Below are positions 37,619 to 46,367 of a stretch of 64,000 nucleotides of DNA, piece by piece; the first letter of the stretch is position 1, and the number at the start of each line of letters is the position of its first letter. Origin of the DNA: Shinella sp. PSBB067 (GTDB lineage Bacteria; Pseudomonadota; Alphaproteobacteria; Rhizobiales; Rhizobiaceae); NCBI RefSeq assembly GCF_016839145.1, contig NZ_CP069303.1, forward strand, positions 2,108,001 to 2,172,000, in the 5' to 3' direction. The notes under the pieces are model-generated. The model saw nothing but the letters and a program-made list of their open reading frames with translations. It ran no database searches and was not told the DNA's origin. Position numbers and translations under genes: made by a program.

Positions 37619-38266
37619 TCAGAGCCCGCGCAGGAACGGATTGGTCCGGCGCTCCTCGCCGATCTTGCCGCCCAGCCCGTGGCCGCAGAGGAAACCCACC
37701 TCGTCGCCCAGCGGAAACACCTTGTCGCGGATCGATTCCAGAAGCTGCTGGTGGTTGCCGCCCGGCAGGTCGGTGCGCCCGATCGAGCCCTGGAAGAGCA
37801 CGTCGCCGAGATGGGCGAAGCCCTGGCCGCGGTTGAAGTAGATCACATGCCCCGGCGCATGGCCGGGCGTGTGGTAGACCTCGAATTCATGATCGCCGAA
37901 GGACACGGTGTCGCCATCCTCCAGCCAGCGGTCCGGCACGACATTGCTCACTTTCATCGGCACGCCGAACATCGAGGCCTGCGCCTCAAGGCGCTGCAGC
38001 AGGGAGAGATCGTCCTTGTGCGGGCCGATGATGTCGATACCGAGCGCCTCCTTCAGTTCCTTCGCGCCGCCGGCATGGTCGATATGGCCGTGCGTCAGCC
38101 AGATTGCCTTCAGGCCGATGCCGTTGTCCTTCACCGTCTGGAGGATCACATCGACATCGCCGCCGGGATCGACGACCACGCCCTCCTTCGTTTCCGTGTC
38201 GAAGAGGATGGTGCAGTTTTGCTGGAAGGGGGTGACGGGAATGATGCCCGCCTGAAGCATGCCCAT
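37619..38266 (-). CDS. MBL-fold hydrolase (glyoxalase II-like)
   Basis: 215 residues. The metal motif TH59-G-H61-I-D63-H64 and later HTPGHAPGH and GDVLFQGSIGRTDL are typical of the short GloB-like (YcbL) group, which lacks the C-terminal substrate domain of true glyoxalase II. A thioester or persulfide substrate is possible. The start at 38266 has GAGGA upstream; the frame opens at 38314 without a site. Confidence 0.9.
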   Translation of the reverse strand: MGMLQAGIIPVTPFQQNCTILFDTETKEGVVVDPGGDVDVILQTVKDNGIGLKAIWLTHGHIDHAGGAKELKEALGIDIIGPHKDDLSLLQRLEAQASMFGVPMKVSNVVPDRWLEDGDTVSFGDHEFEVYHTPGHAPGHVIYFNRGQGFAHLGDVLFQGSIGRTDLPGGNHQQLLESIRDKVFPLGDEVGFLCGHGLGGKIGEERRTNPFLRGL

Positions 38267-38334
38267 GGTATCCTCGCTCGTTTGCTCACGTCGCTCCCCT
38301 ATAGCCGCAAGCACGCGGGAAGACCAAGCGCCAA

Positions 38335-38499
38335 CTAGCGAAGGCTCGCGATCTCCTGCGCGGCGTCGGTGGCGAGCGTCGGTGAGACGGTGGAGAAGAG
38401 AAGCACCGCGACCGCGACGTTGAAGGCGGCATAGAGATAGACGACCGGGCGGAGGCGGGCGGCGACCGGGTTCTGCGGCTTGGAGGCGTTGGCTTGCAT
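38335..38499 (-). CDS. small membrane protein, 54 residues
   Basis: Reads MQANASKPQNPVAARL, then one hydrophobic span (about 19-42, VVYLYAAFNVAVAVLLFS) and a short acidic tail ending EIASLR. AGGAA lies 6 bases before the ATG, and codon use matches the neighbours. Similar short proteins are common and usually unannotated in Rhizobiaceae. It lies between the MBL-hydrolase and Lrp genes on the same strand. Function unknown. Confidence 0.5.
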   Translation of the reverse strand: MQANASKPQNPVAARLRPVVYLYAAFNVAVAVLLFSTVSPTLATDAAQEIASLR

Positions 38500-38635
38500 G
38501 TCCTGTTCCTGATGGTATCGGCCGCTGTGGTAGCCGTCATGTTCCGTTGTCGATTGCCCCTATAACGGCGCGGGAATCCGGCCAGTTCCAACGAAAAGGA
38601 AGAGGAGCGCGCGCTGTTGCCCTCCGGCAACAGCC

Positions 38636-39094
38636 TCAAAGCGGCAGGGCCGTGGTTTCCTTCAGCGTGTCGAGCACGATGGCCGTCTTGACGTGCGAGA
38701 CGGATTCGTGCGGCAGCAGCACGTCGTTGACGAAGGCCGAAAGCGCCTTCAGGTTCGGCACGACGACCTTGATGATGTAGTCCATCTCCCCCGTCAGCGA
38801 ATAGGCCTCCAGCACTTCCGGCAGGTTGGAGATCAGCCGCGCGAAGCGCACCGCATTGTCGCGATTGTGCGTGGAAAGCGTCACCGTCACCACGATCACG
38901 ATGCCGAGATCGAGCTTCTCCCGGTCAAGCTCGGCCCGGTAGGCCCGGATGATCCCCTCCTCCTCCAGCCGTATGCGCCGGCGCGAACATTGCGAGGGCG
39001 AAAGGTTGATGCGCTCCGAAAGCTCGTTGTTCGTCAGGCGCGCATCCTCCTGCAAATGCGCGAGCAGCCTGCGGTCGAAGGCGTCGATATGCAC
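38636..39094 (-). CDS. Lrp/AsnC regulator, next to hppD
   Basis: 152 residues from a GTG start at 39094, chosen because GGAGGG lies at the right distance and the product then begins VHIDAFDRRLLAHLQ. HTH LSPSQCSRRRIRLEEEG and a C-terminal RAM domain with SLTGEMDYIIKVVV. It is divergent from 4-hydroxyphenylpyruvate dioxygenase, a typical arrangement for the tyrosine/phenylalanine regulators of this family; likely effector an aromatic amino acid. Two direct repeats 40 bases apart lie in the shared interval. Confidence 0.9.
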   Translation of the reverse strand: MHIDAFDRRLLAHLQEDARLTNNELSERINLSPSQCSRRRIRLEEEGIIRAYRAELDREKLDLGIVIVVTVTLSTHNRDNAVRFARLISNLPEVLEAYSLTGEMDYIIKVVVPNLKALSAFVNDVLLPHESVSHVKTAIVLDTLKETTALPL

Positions 39095-39121
39095 GGTTTT
39101 CCCTCCATCTGGTAATTTCAC

Positions 39122-39176
39122 GCACGAACATCGCATCGATTTGCCAAAGATCAAGCACTATGCACGCACATTGCAT
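39122..39176. promoter_or_regulatory. candidate Lrp-type sites before hppD
   Basis: GCACGAACATCGCAT (39122-39136) and GCACGCACATTGCAT (39162-39176) match at 13 of 15 bases and start 40 bases apart, about four helical turns. The second is centred in ATGCA-N7-TGCAT. The spacing fits the wrapped octamer binding of Lrp proteins. Confidence 0.5.
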
Positions 39177-39223
39177 GAAAACCGCGCCATACTTGCCTCA
39201 CATCAAGTCGAGGAGGACGAACG

Positions 39224-40327
39224 ATGGGCCCTTTCCCGCATGACGCACCGCCGGCCGAGATCAGCGCGGAAAACCCGGCCGGCACCGACGGCTTCGAGTT
39301 CGTCGAGTTCGCCCATCCCGAGCCGGAAAAGCTGGAGGCGCTCTTCGCCCGGATGGGCTACAGCAAGGTCGCCACGCACCGCACCAAGGCGATCTCCGTC
39401 TGGCGCCAGGGCGACGTCAACTACCTCGTCAATGCCGAGCCCGGCTCCCATGCCATGACGTTCACCGGGCTGCACGGCCCCTGCGCCGCCTCCATGGCCT
39501 GGCGCGTGGTCGATGCGAAGCACGCCTTCGAGCACGCCGTCGCCAGGGGCGCGACGCCCTATGAAGGCGACGACAAGGCGCTCGACGTGCCCGCCATCGT
39601 CGGCATCGGCGGCTCGCTGCTCTATTTCGTCGAGACATACGGCGCCAGGGGCTCGGCCTATGACGCCGAATTCGAATGGACCGGCGCGCGCGATCCGATG
39701 CCGGAAGGCGTCGGCTTCTACTATCTCGACCACCTGACCCACAACGTCTATCGCGGCAACATGGACAAGTGGTGGGATTTCTACCGCGAGCTCTTCGGCT
39801 TCAGGCAGATCCACTTCTTCGACATCGACGGCCGCATCACCGGCCTCGTCTCGCGCGCCATCACCTCGCCCTGCGGCAAGATCCGCATCCCCCTGAACGA
39901 ATCCAAGGACGAGACGAGCCAGATCGTCGAGTACCTGAAGAAATACAAGGGCGAAGGCATCCAGCACATCGCCGTCGGCACGGATGCGATCTACGACGCG
40001 ACCGACAGGCTGGCCGACAACGGCCTGAAATTCATGCCCGGCCCGCCGGACAACTACTATGACCGCTCCTATGTGCGCGTCGTCGGCCATGAGGAGCCGG
40101 TCGAGCGCATGAAGAAGCACGGCATCCTGATCGACGGCGAAGGTGTCGTCGATGGCGGCATGACGAAGATCCTGCTGCAGATCTTCTCCAGGACCGTAAT
40201 CGGCCCGATCTTCTTCGAGTTCATCCAGCGCAAGGGCGACGAAGGCTTCGGCGAAGGCAATTTCCGCGCGCTCTTCGAGAGCATCGAGGAAGACCAGATC
40301 CGCCGGGGCGTCATCGCAGCAGAATAA
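39224..40327 (+). CDS. hppD: 4-hydroxyphenylpyruvate dioxygenase
   Basis: 367 residues, two vicinal-oxygen-chelate domains. Iron ligands appear as H173 (DHLTHNV), H248 (GIQHIAV) and E332 (FFEFIQR). The enzyme converts 4-hydroxyphenylpyruvate to homogentisate in tyrosine breakdown, in the cytosol, using Fe(II) and O2. GAGGACGA precedes the ATG. No other homogentisate pathway gene is in the window. Divergent Lrp-type gene is the likely regulator. Confidence 0.96.
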   Translation: MGPFPHDAPPAEISAENPAGTDGFEFVEFAHPEPEKLEALFARMGYSKVATHRTKAISVWRQGDVNYLVNAEPGSHAMTFTGLHGPCAASMAWRVVDAKHAFEHAVARGATPYEGDDKALDVPAIVGIGGSLLYFVETYGARGSAYDAEFEWTGARDPMPEGVGFYYLDHLTHNVYRGNMDKWWDFYRELFGFRQIHFFDIDGRITGLVSRAITSPCGKIRIPLNESKDETSQIVEYLKKYKGEGIQHIAVGTDAIYDATDRLADNGLKFMPGPPDNYYDRSYVRVVGHEEPVERMKKHGILIDGEGVVDGGMTKILLQIFSRTVIGPIFFEFIQRKGDEGFGEGNFRALFESIEEDQIRRGVIAAE

Positions 40328-40572
40328 CAACCGCGGCAACCAAGCCATGCGGGGAAGGAGGAGGCGGTCGCGATGCGGCCGCCTCTTTTCGTCCGGCGAA
40401 ACTCCGGTGCAAGGACTGCACGGGAAAATTGACAGACTTCAAAATTGCCAGCACGCTGCGGGTGCCGAATCTTTCGGCAACGGAGTCGCGGGCTCCAGAC
40501 CGCACTCTGGCAGCAAGACAACGCGTCCGGCCGCGGCATTTCCTGTCCGGCGGACCATTCGGAGGGGAAGTC

Positions 40573-40842
40573 ATGGAAGCATTGATGCCCATCGTCACAC
40601 AGCTCATCGCCGGCGCCGTCGGCGGCAATGTCGCGGGCGCCGCCCTGAAACAGGCGGCCGTGAGCGTGGTCGTGCGGACCATCGTCGGCGCAATCGGGGG
40701 CGTCGGCGGCGGCCTTCTCCTGCAGATGGTCGGCGGTGAAGCCGGCCTCTCCGGGCTCGTCGCCAACGGCATCGGCGGCCTTGTCGGCGGCGGCGTGCTG
40801 ACGGCCATCGTCGGCGCGGTGCTCGGCAAGAAGCCGGCCTGA
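40573..40842 (+). CDS. small Gly-rich hydrophobic protein
   Basis: 89 residues, nearly all small hydrophobic residues with Gly-zipper patterns (IAGAVGGNVAGAAL, then GAIGGVGGGLLLQMVGG and GIGGLVGGGVLTAIVGAVLG). It may insert in the membrane. GGAGGGG lies 6 bases before the ATG at 40573; the frame opens at 40429 but upstream codons look non-coding. No family assigned. Confidence 0.6.
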   Translation: MEALMPIVTQLIAGAVGGNVAGAALKQAAVSVVVRTIVGAIGGVGGGLLLQMVGGEAGLSGLVANGIGGLVGGGVLTAIVGAVLGKKPA

Positions 40843-40849
40843 GCGCAAG

Positions 40850-40875
40850 AAAAAAGGCGGCCCGAAAGGGCCGCC
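40850..40875 (-). terminator. ilvE: ilvE terminator
   Basis: GGCGGCCC-GAAA-GGGCCGCC stem (40856-40875) with a T-run on the minus strand. It may also serve the convergent Gly-rich gene. Confidence 0.8.
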
Positions 40876-40903
40876 CGTCTTTCGGGCAAGCGCAGGGCCG
40901 CGC

Positions 40904-41794
40904 TTACTCGGCGGCGGCCGCGGCTGCCGGATAGACTTCCTTCATGTAGTCGTTCATCAGCGTTTCGCAGATCGCGCCCGGCGTGAAGCGGTAAGGACCG
41001 ATTTCGGAGACCGGCGTCACTTCTGCGGCGGAGCCCGTGAGGAAGCATTCGGAGAAGCCGGACAGCTCTTCCGGCATGATCGCCCGCTCGACGATCTCGA
41101 AGCCGCGACGCTTGGCGAGTTCGATGACCGTGCGGCGCGTGATGCCGTCGAGGAAGCAGTCCGGAACCGGCGTGTGGATGACGCCGTCCTTGACGAAGAA
41201 GATGTTGGCGCCGGTCGCCTCGGCCACCTGGCCGCGATAGTCCAGCATCATCGCATCCGCATAGCCCTTGGCCTCGGCGGCGTGCTTGGAAATCGTGCAG
41301 ATCATGTAGAGGCCGGCAGCCTTGGACTTCGACGGCGCGGTCCTCGGATCGGGGCGGCGGTATTCGGCGATGTCGAGGCGGATGCCCTTCAGCTTCTCGG
41401 CCGGGTTGAAGTAGCTGCCCCATTGCCAGATGGCGATGGCGACGTTGATGCGGTTGTTCTGCGCCGAAACGCCCATCATCTCCGAGCCGCGCCAGGCGAT
41501 CGGGCGCACATAGGCTTCCGAGAAGCCCTGGCGCTTGAGAAGCTCCACGCTCGCCGCATCCAGTTCTTCCACGCTGTAGGGAATCTTGAAGCCGAGGATC
41601 TCGGCCGAATTGTGCAGACGCCGGTTGTGCTCCGTCAGCTTGAAGATGCGCCCGCCATAGGCGCGCTCGCCCTCGAACACCGCGCTTGCATAGTGCAGGC
41701 CGTGCGTCAGGACATGGATCTTCGCATCCTTCCAGTCGACGAATTCGCCGTTGAACCAGATTTGACCGTCCAGTTGGTCGAAGGGAACTGCCAT
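40904..41794 (-). CDS. ilvE: branched-chain aminotransferase
   Basis: 296 residues, PLP fold type IV. DQLDGQIWFNGEFVDWKD at the start, HYASAVFEGERAYGG, the catalytic Lys region PSKSKAAGLYMICTISK, and LDYRGQVAEATGANIFFV are characteristic. It transfers amino groups between Leu/Ile/Val and 2-oxoglutarate. It shares a 239-base interval with a divergent MarR-type gene. Ends in Ala/Glu-rich residues, then a terminator. Confidence 0.95.
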   Translation of the reverse strand: MAVPFDQLDGQIWFNGEFVDWKDAKIHVLTHGLHYASAVFEGERAYGGRIFKLTEHNRRLHNSAEILGFKIPYSVEELDAASVELLKRQGFSEAYVRPIAWRGSEMMGVSAQNNRINVAIAIWQWGSYFNPAEKLKGIRLDIAEYRRPDPRTAPSKSKAAGLYMICTISKHAAEAKGYADAMMLDYRGQVAEATGANIFFVKDGVIHTPVPDCFLDGITRRTVIELAKRRGFEIVERAIMPEELSGFSECFLTGSAAEVTPVSEIGPYRFTPGAICETLMNDYMKEVYPAAAAAAE

Positions 41795-41977
41795 GGTGTC
41801 ATCCTCCGGCGCTTTCGCGCCATTCTTTCAAGTTGATTGTTTCGCCTGTTACGGTCTAACCAGAGACGGACAGGAATACCCGGTCAGGATGGCAATCCGG
41901 AAGGGGCATGGGAAAAACACCCGGCATCTTCGGCGCCCGGGGACCGTATTTGCGCGGTGACCGTAACAAGGACGGAA

Positions 41978-42004
41978 AAATATGTCAACAAAGCTGACAT
42001 ATTT
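41978..42004. promoter_or_regulatory. candidate MarR operator
   Basis: AAATATGTCA (41978-41987) and TGACATATTT (41995-42004) form a perfect 10-bp inverted repeat around 7 bases, immediately before a TATAAA -10-like element (42008-42013) and 30 bases before the MarR gene. Probably its autoregulatory site; it could also affect ilvE. Confidence 0.55.
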
Positions 42005-42033
42005 TGCTATAAATTACGCGGAGACGGCAAGGC

Positions 42034-42540
42034 ATGAAAGGAAATGACAACGTGGCCCGACAGATGCCGGAGAAAATCGGCGAGACCGCGCTGCACGAGG
42101 ACGCCATGACGGGTGACGGCCGCATCGACTTCGAGATCATCGAGGGCCTGTTCTTCGCCTATCGCGACTTCATTTCCGATCCGGACGCCATTCTGGAAAA
42201 GAGCGGCTTCGGCCGCGCCCACCACCGCGTCGTCCACTTCGTCAACCGCGAGCCCGGCATGACCGTCGCCGACCTGCTCGACACGCTGAAGATCACCAAG
42301 CAGAGCCTCGCCCGCGTCTTGAAGCAGCTCATCGATTCCGGCTATATCCAGCAGGTGGCAGGCCCCGAGGACCGCCGCCAGCGCAAGCTCTATCCGACAC
42401 GGGCGGGACGCGAGCTCGCCCTTGCGCTCGCCGAGCCGCAATCCCGCCGCATCGCCCGTGCATTCGAGGAGATGAACGCGGGGGACCGAAGAGTGGTGAT
42501 CCGCTTCCTCACCGGCATGCAGAACGCCCGGAACGATTGA
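42034..42540 (+). CDS. MarR family regulator (PetP-like)
   Basis: 168 residues. The winged helix is RVVHFVNREPGMTVADLL, then ITKQSLARVLKQLIDSGYI and the wing DRRQRKLYPT. It is followed 24 bases later by an OmpR-type response regulator and then a histidine kinase. A MarR gene before an OmpR regulator recalls petP-petR of Rhodobacter (similar lengths), but homology to PetP is only suggested. A perfect inverted repeat at its promoter suggests autoregulation. Confidence 0.88.
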   Translation: MKGNDNVARQMPEKIGETALHEDAMTGDGRIDFEIIEGLFFAYRDFISDPDAILEKSGFGRAHHRVVHFVNREPGMTVADLLDTLKITKQSLARVLKQLIDSGYIQQVAGPEDRRQRKLYPTRAGRELALALAEPQSRRIARAFEEMNAGDRRVVIRFLTGMQNARND

Positions 42541-42564
42541 GAAACTGACCTGGAGGTGAAGACG

Positions 42565-43272
42565 ATGACCGCGGCCGGTACACCCTCCGACGATGCATCC
42601 CATCTTCTCGTCGTCGACGACGACACCCGCATCCGCGATCTCCTGAACCGCTACCTGATGGCCGAGGGCTTTCGCGTCACCGTCGCGGGAGACGCCGACG
42701 AGGCGAGGCGCAAGCTGCGCGGCCTCGATTTCGACCTCATCGTCATGGACGTGATGATGCCGGGCGAAAGCGGCCTCTCGCTGACGAAGAGCCTGCGCGA
42801 GATCCGCCCCGTGCCGATCCTGATGCTGACGGCGCTCGCCGAATCCAATGCGCGCATCGAGGGCCTGGAGGCCGGCGCGGACGACTATCTCTCCAAGCCC
42901 TTCGAGCCGCGCGAACTCGTCCTGCGCATCAACAACATCCTCAAGCGCAACGCCGCGCCCGCCACGCCGAAGATCGAGCAGGTCATGTTCGGCCCCTACA
43001 CTTTCTCCATCGTGCGCAAGGAACTGAAGCGCGGCAGCGACCCGATCCGCCTTACCGACCGCGAGCAGGAGATCATGCTCCTCTTTTCTCTGCGCGCCGG
43101 CGAGACCATCCCGCGCCACGAGCTGATCGGCGAGGAGACCGAGGTCGGCGAGCGCACGATCGACGTGCAGATCAACCGCCTGCGCCGCAAGATCGAGGAC
43201 GATCCGTCCAATCCCGTCTGGCTGCAGACGGTGCGCGGCATCGGCTACCGCCTGAGCGTGGAACAGGGCTGA
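42565..43272 (+). CDS. OmpR family response regulator (PetR-like)
   Basis: 235 residues. Receiver domain with phospho-acceptor D62 in MDVMMPGESG, conserved Lys in DYLSKPFEP, and a C-terminal winged helix with RTIDVQINRLRRKIEDDP. The start at 42565 has GGAGG 8 bases upstream. It lies in one operon with a MarR regulator and the next histidine kinase, presumably its partner. Targets are unknown; Rhodobacter PetR controls cytochrome bc1 genes, so a respiratory role is a guess. Confidence 0.92.
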   Translation: MTAAGTPSDDASHLLVVDDDTRIRDLLNRYLMAEGFRVTVAGDADEARRKLRGLDFDLIVMDVMMPGESGLSLTKSLREIRPVPILMLTALAESNARIEGLEAGADDYLSKPFEPRELVLRINNILKRNAAPATPKIEQVMFGPYTFSIVRKELKRGSDPIRLTDREQEIMLLFSLRAGETIPRHELIGEETEVGERTIDVQINRLRRKIEDDPSNPVWLQTVRGIGYRLSVEQG

Positions 43273-43303
43273 CCGTGCGGCGGCCGGCGGAAGGCGCGAT
43301 CCG

Positions 43304-44686
43304 ATGAATACCCTGGAGACGCTGCGGCGGGACCTCGAACGCGCACCGCTCGCCGGCTGGAGGCGTTTTGCCCGCTGGCTCCGCCGCCGCATGCCGACGG
43401 GCCTTTATGCCCGGTCGCTGCTCATCATCATCATCCCGATGGTGCTGCTCCAGGCGGTGGTCGCCTTCGTCTTCATGGAGCGCCACTGGCAGCTCGTCAC
43501 CCAGCGCCTGTCCCAGGCCGTCACCCGCGACATCGCCGCCATCATCGACCTCATCGAGACCTACCCGGAAGACCAGACCTACGCCCAGGTCATCCGCATC
43601 GCCCGCGAGCGGCTGGACCTCATCGTCTCGGTCGAGGCCGGCACGGAGCTGCCGCCGCCGCGCCGCAAGCCCTTCTTCAACATCCTCGACGAGATCCTCA
43701 GCGACGAGATCGTCCGCCAGATCCGCCGCCCCTTCTGGATCGACACGGTCGGCGACAGCGGCGTCGTGGAGGTCCGCATCCTGCTCGACAAGAAGGTGCT
43801 GCGCGTCTACGCCCGCCGCAACCAGGCCTACGCCTCGAATACCCATATCTTCCTGCTGTGGATGGTCGGCACGTCGCTCGTGCTGATCGGCATCTCCATC
43901 CTGTTCCTGCGCGGCCAGATCCGCCCGATCCTTGCGCTGGCACAGGCGGCCGAGAGCTTCGGCAAGGGCCAGAAGATGCCCGAGAACTTCGCCCCGCGCG
44001 GCGCCGACGAGGTCCGTCGCGCCGGCCTTGCCTTCATCCTCATGCGCGAGCGCATCGAGCGGCAGATGGAACAGCGCACCGCCATGCTGACCGGCGTCAG
44101 CCACGACCTGCGCACCATCCTCACCCGCTTCAAGCTGCAGCTCGCGCTTGCCGGCGACAACCCGGACCTCCAGGCGCTCCACAAGGACGTCGCGGACATG
44201 CAGAGCATGCTGGAAGGCTATCTCTCCTTCGCGCGGGGGGATGCGGAGGAAGACGTCGGGGAACTGCGGCTTTCCGACCTCTTCGAGCGGTTCGCCATGG
44301 AGGCCGAGCTGCATGACCGCGGCTTCACCAGCGACATCGACGGCGACGACGAGGTTCTGGCCCGGCCGAACGCCTTCAGCCGCCTCGTCGGCAACCTGGT
44401 CTCGAACGCCTTCCGCTATGCGAAAAATGTGCGCGTGGAAGCCCGGCGCAATGCCAAATGGCTGACGATCACCGTGGACGACGACGGGCCGGGCATTCCC
44501 GAGCGCTCGCGCGACGACGTCTTCAAGCCCTTCTTCCGCCTCGACGAGGCACGCAATCTCGATGCGTCCGGCACCGGCCTCGGCCTTGCCATCGCGCGCG
44601 ACATCGCCCGCAGCCATGGCGGCGACGTCACGCTGTCGGATAGTCCGATGGGTGGGCTGAGGGCGACGGTCCGCGTTCCCGCGTGA
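43304..44686 (+). CDS. sensor histidine kinase (EnvZ-like)
   Basis: 460 residues. Two spans (about 37-57 and 181-202) frame a ~120-residue periplasmic sensor; then HAMP (203-255), the H box with H267 in GVSHDLRTILTRF, and an ATPase domain with the N box LVGNLVSNAFRYA, VDDDGPGIP and GTGLGLAIARD. The residue usually Pro in HDLRTPLTR is Ile here. Starts 31 bases after the response regulator. Its stop abuts the stop of the convergent csaA with no gap. Confidence 0.92.
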   Translation: MNTLETLRRDLERAPLAGWRRFARWLRRRMPTGLYARSLLIIIIPMVLLQAVVAFVFMERHWQLVTQRLSQAVTRDIAAIIDLIETYPEDQTYAQVIRIARERLDLIVSVEAGTELPPPRRKPFFNILDEILSDEIVRQIRRPFWIDTVGDSGVVEVRILLDKKVLRVYARRNQAYASNTHIFLLWMVGTSLVLIGISILFLRGQIRPILALAQAAESFGKGQKMPENFAPRGADEVRRAGLAFILMRERIERQMEQRTAMLTGVSHDLRTILTRFKLQLALAGDNPDLQALHKDVADMQSMLEGYLSFARGDAEEDVGELRLSDLFERFAMEAELHDRGFTSDIDGDDEVLARPNAFSRLVGNLVSNAFRYAKNVRVEARRNAKWLTITVDDDGPGIPERSRDDVFKPFFRLDEARNLDASGTGLGLAIARDIARSHGGDVTLSDSPMGGLRATVRVPA

Positions 44687-45028
44687 TCAGCACATCTTCT
44701 TGCCGTTCGGCACCGGATGGTCGACGCCGGCCAGCACGATCGCGCCGTTTTCGTCCTCGAAGCCGAGCGTCAGCACTTCCGAGCGCACCGGACCGATCTG
44801 GCGCGGCGGGAAGTTGACGACGGCGAGCACCTGCCGGCCGACGAGCTCTTCGAGAGTATAGTGCACGGTGATCTGCGCCGACGACTTCTTCACGCCGATC
44901 CCGGGGCCGAAGTCGATCTGCAGCTTGTAGGCCGGCTTGCGCGCCTCCGGGAAGGCAAGCGCCTCCACGATGGTGCCGACACGGATGTCGACCCGTTCGA
45001 AATCGGCGTAGGTGATGGTCTCGGTCAT
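44687..45028 (-). CDS. csaA: tRNA-binding protein CsaA
   Basis: 113 residues, one OB-fold tRNA-binding domain as in the C-terminus of MetRS. FERVDIRVGTIVEALAFPEARKPAYK and the closing AGVDHPVPNGKKM are typical. CsaA has been described as a chaperone linked to protein export in Bacillus. It is convergent with the histidine kinase and precedes proC's end on the opposite side; proC and ybjN lie upstream on the same strand, possibly one operon. Confidence 0.93.
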   Translation of the reverse strand: MTETITYADFERVDIRVGTIVEALAFPEARKPAYKLQIDFGPGIGVKKSSAQITVHYTLEELVGRQVLAVVNFPPRQIGPVRSEVLTLGFEDENGAIVLAGVDHPVPNGKKMC

Positions 45029-45045
45029 GGAAAGTCCTTGCAGGC

Positions 45046-45864
45046 TCAGCCCGCCAGCTCCTCGGCGCGCTTGCGGGCGCTCGCGATCGCCTTGTCGAAG
45101 AGCGGCTGCATGCCGTCCTCGGCCATCAGCACGGCGAGCGCGGCGGCGGTGGTGCCGCCGGGCGAGGTCACGTTCTGGCGCAGGCGGCTGGCGTCGTCGG
45201 GGGACTGGTGAAGCAGTTCACCAGCCCCCGCGACAGTTTCCCGTGCAAGCCGCATGGCGAGGTCCGCCGGCAGGCCGGCTTTGCGGCCCGCCTCTGCCAT
45301 GCACTCGACGAGATAGAAGACATAGGCCGGCCCGCTGCCCGAGACGGCGGTGACGGCGTCGATGTCGCCTTCGGTGGCGACCCATTCGACCGGGCCGCTG
45401 ACCTTGAGAAGGGAATGGACGAGATCGCGCTGCGCTTCGGTGACGCGCGCATTGGCGAAGGCGCCGGTGACGCCGCGGCCGATCATCGCCGGCGTGTTCG
45501 GCATGGCGCGCACGGTGGCGGCTTCGCCGAGATGGCTTTCGAGATTGGCGATCGTCTTGCCGGCGGCGACGGACACCACGACGGTCTCCGGCCCGACAAG
45601 CCCCTTCAGCGGCGGCAGGACCTGGTCCATCACCTGCGGCTTGACGGCGACGAAGAGAACCGCCGCCTTCACGCCCTCGGGCGCGGACGTCTCGTGGCGC
45701 GCGCCGTTGTCGGCGATCAGCTTGGCCATGGCCGGCTGCGGGCCGGGATCGATGACGATGACCGAAGAGCCGGAAATGCCGCTCTTCAGCCAGCCGGCGA
45801 GCATCGCGCCGCCCATGTTGCCGGCACCGATGAGAACGATGGGACCCGTGGCGGCGACCGGCAT
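45046..45864 (-). CDS. proC: pyrroline-5-carboxylate reductase
   Basis: 272 residues. The NADPH-binding LIGAGNMGGAMLAGW starts the Rossmann domain; the C-terminal dimerisation domain carries AVSGSGPAYVFYLVECM and NVTSPGGTTAAAL, both diagnostic. It performs the last step of proline synthesis. The start at 45864 follows the ybjN stop by two bases, so the genes are coupled. A longer frame to 46236 only shadows ybjN. Confidence 0.95.
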   Translation of the reverse strand: MPVAATGPIVLIGAGNMGGAMLAGWLKSGISGSSVIVIDPGPQPAMAKLIADNGARHETSAPEGVKAAVLFVAVKPQVMDQVLPPLKGLVGPETVVVSVAAGKTIANLESHLGEAATVRAMPNTPAMIGRGVTGAFANARVTEAQRDLVHSLLKVSGPVEWVATEGDIDAVTAVSGSGPAYVFYLVECMAEAGRKAGLPADLAMRLARETVAGAGELLHQSPDDASRLRQNVTSPGGTTAAALAVLMAEDGMQPLFDKAIASARKRAEELAG

Positions 45865-45866
45865 GC

Positions 45867-46367
45867 TCACGCCTCCCCGACCGTCTCGAACAGCACGGCG
45901 TCGACGGCGGACTGGGCGTCCATGCCGGACCAGACGACGAACTGGAAGGCCTGGAAATAGGCCTCGCAGGCTTCGAGCGCGCTGGAAAGCAGCACCTCGA
46001 CCTGCCGGTTGGTGGGCTCGGCCCCGCCGGCCAAAAGCAGCGACTGGCGGAAGATCACGACGTCCTCGCGGCGCCACAGGTCGAAATGCCCCATGAGCAC
46101 CTGGCCGTTCACATGCGAGAGCAGGCAGTGCACCTCGTTGACGCGGCTTTCGGGAACCTTGATGTCGAAGGCGCAGGCCAGATGCAGCGCCTCGAATTCT
46201 TCCATCCAGGAGAAGGAGACGTGGTAGTCCGTCCACTTGCCTTCGACGGTCATCGCGATCTCGTCCTCGCCGGACCGCTCGAACGTCCAGTCATTGTTGG
46301 CTGCGACGAACTCGATCATGTCGACCGGGTTGGACTGGCGCCCGATATCCAATTCCATAAGGCTCAT
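45867..46367 (-). CDS. YbjN domain protein
   Basis: 166 residues, T3SS chaperone-like fold. MELDIGRQSNPVDMIEFVAANNDWTF at the start and HVNGQVLMGHFDLW are typical of the alphaproteobacterial YbjN/CesT-like proteins, once called sensory transduction regulators. Function is not settled. It is just upstream of proC in the same operon, an arrangement conserved in Rhizobiales. Confidence 0.85.
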   Translation of the reverse strand: MSLMELDIGRQSNPVDMIEFVAANNDWTFERSGEDEIAMTVEGKWTDYHVSFSWMEEFEALHLACAFDIKVPESRVNEVHCLLSHVNGQVLMGHFDLWRREDVVIFRQSLLLAGGAEPTNRQVEVLLSSALEACEAYFQAFQFVVWSGMDAQSAVDAVLFETVGEA

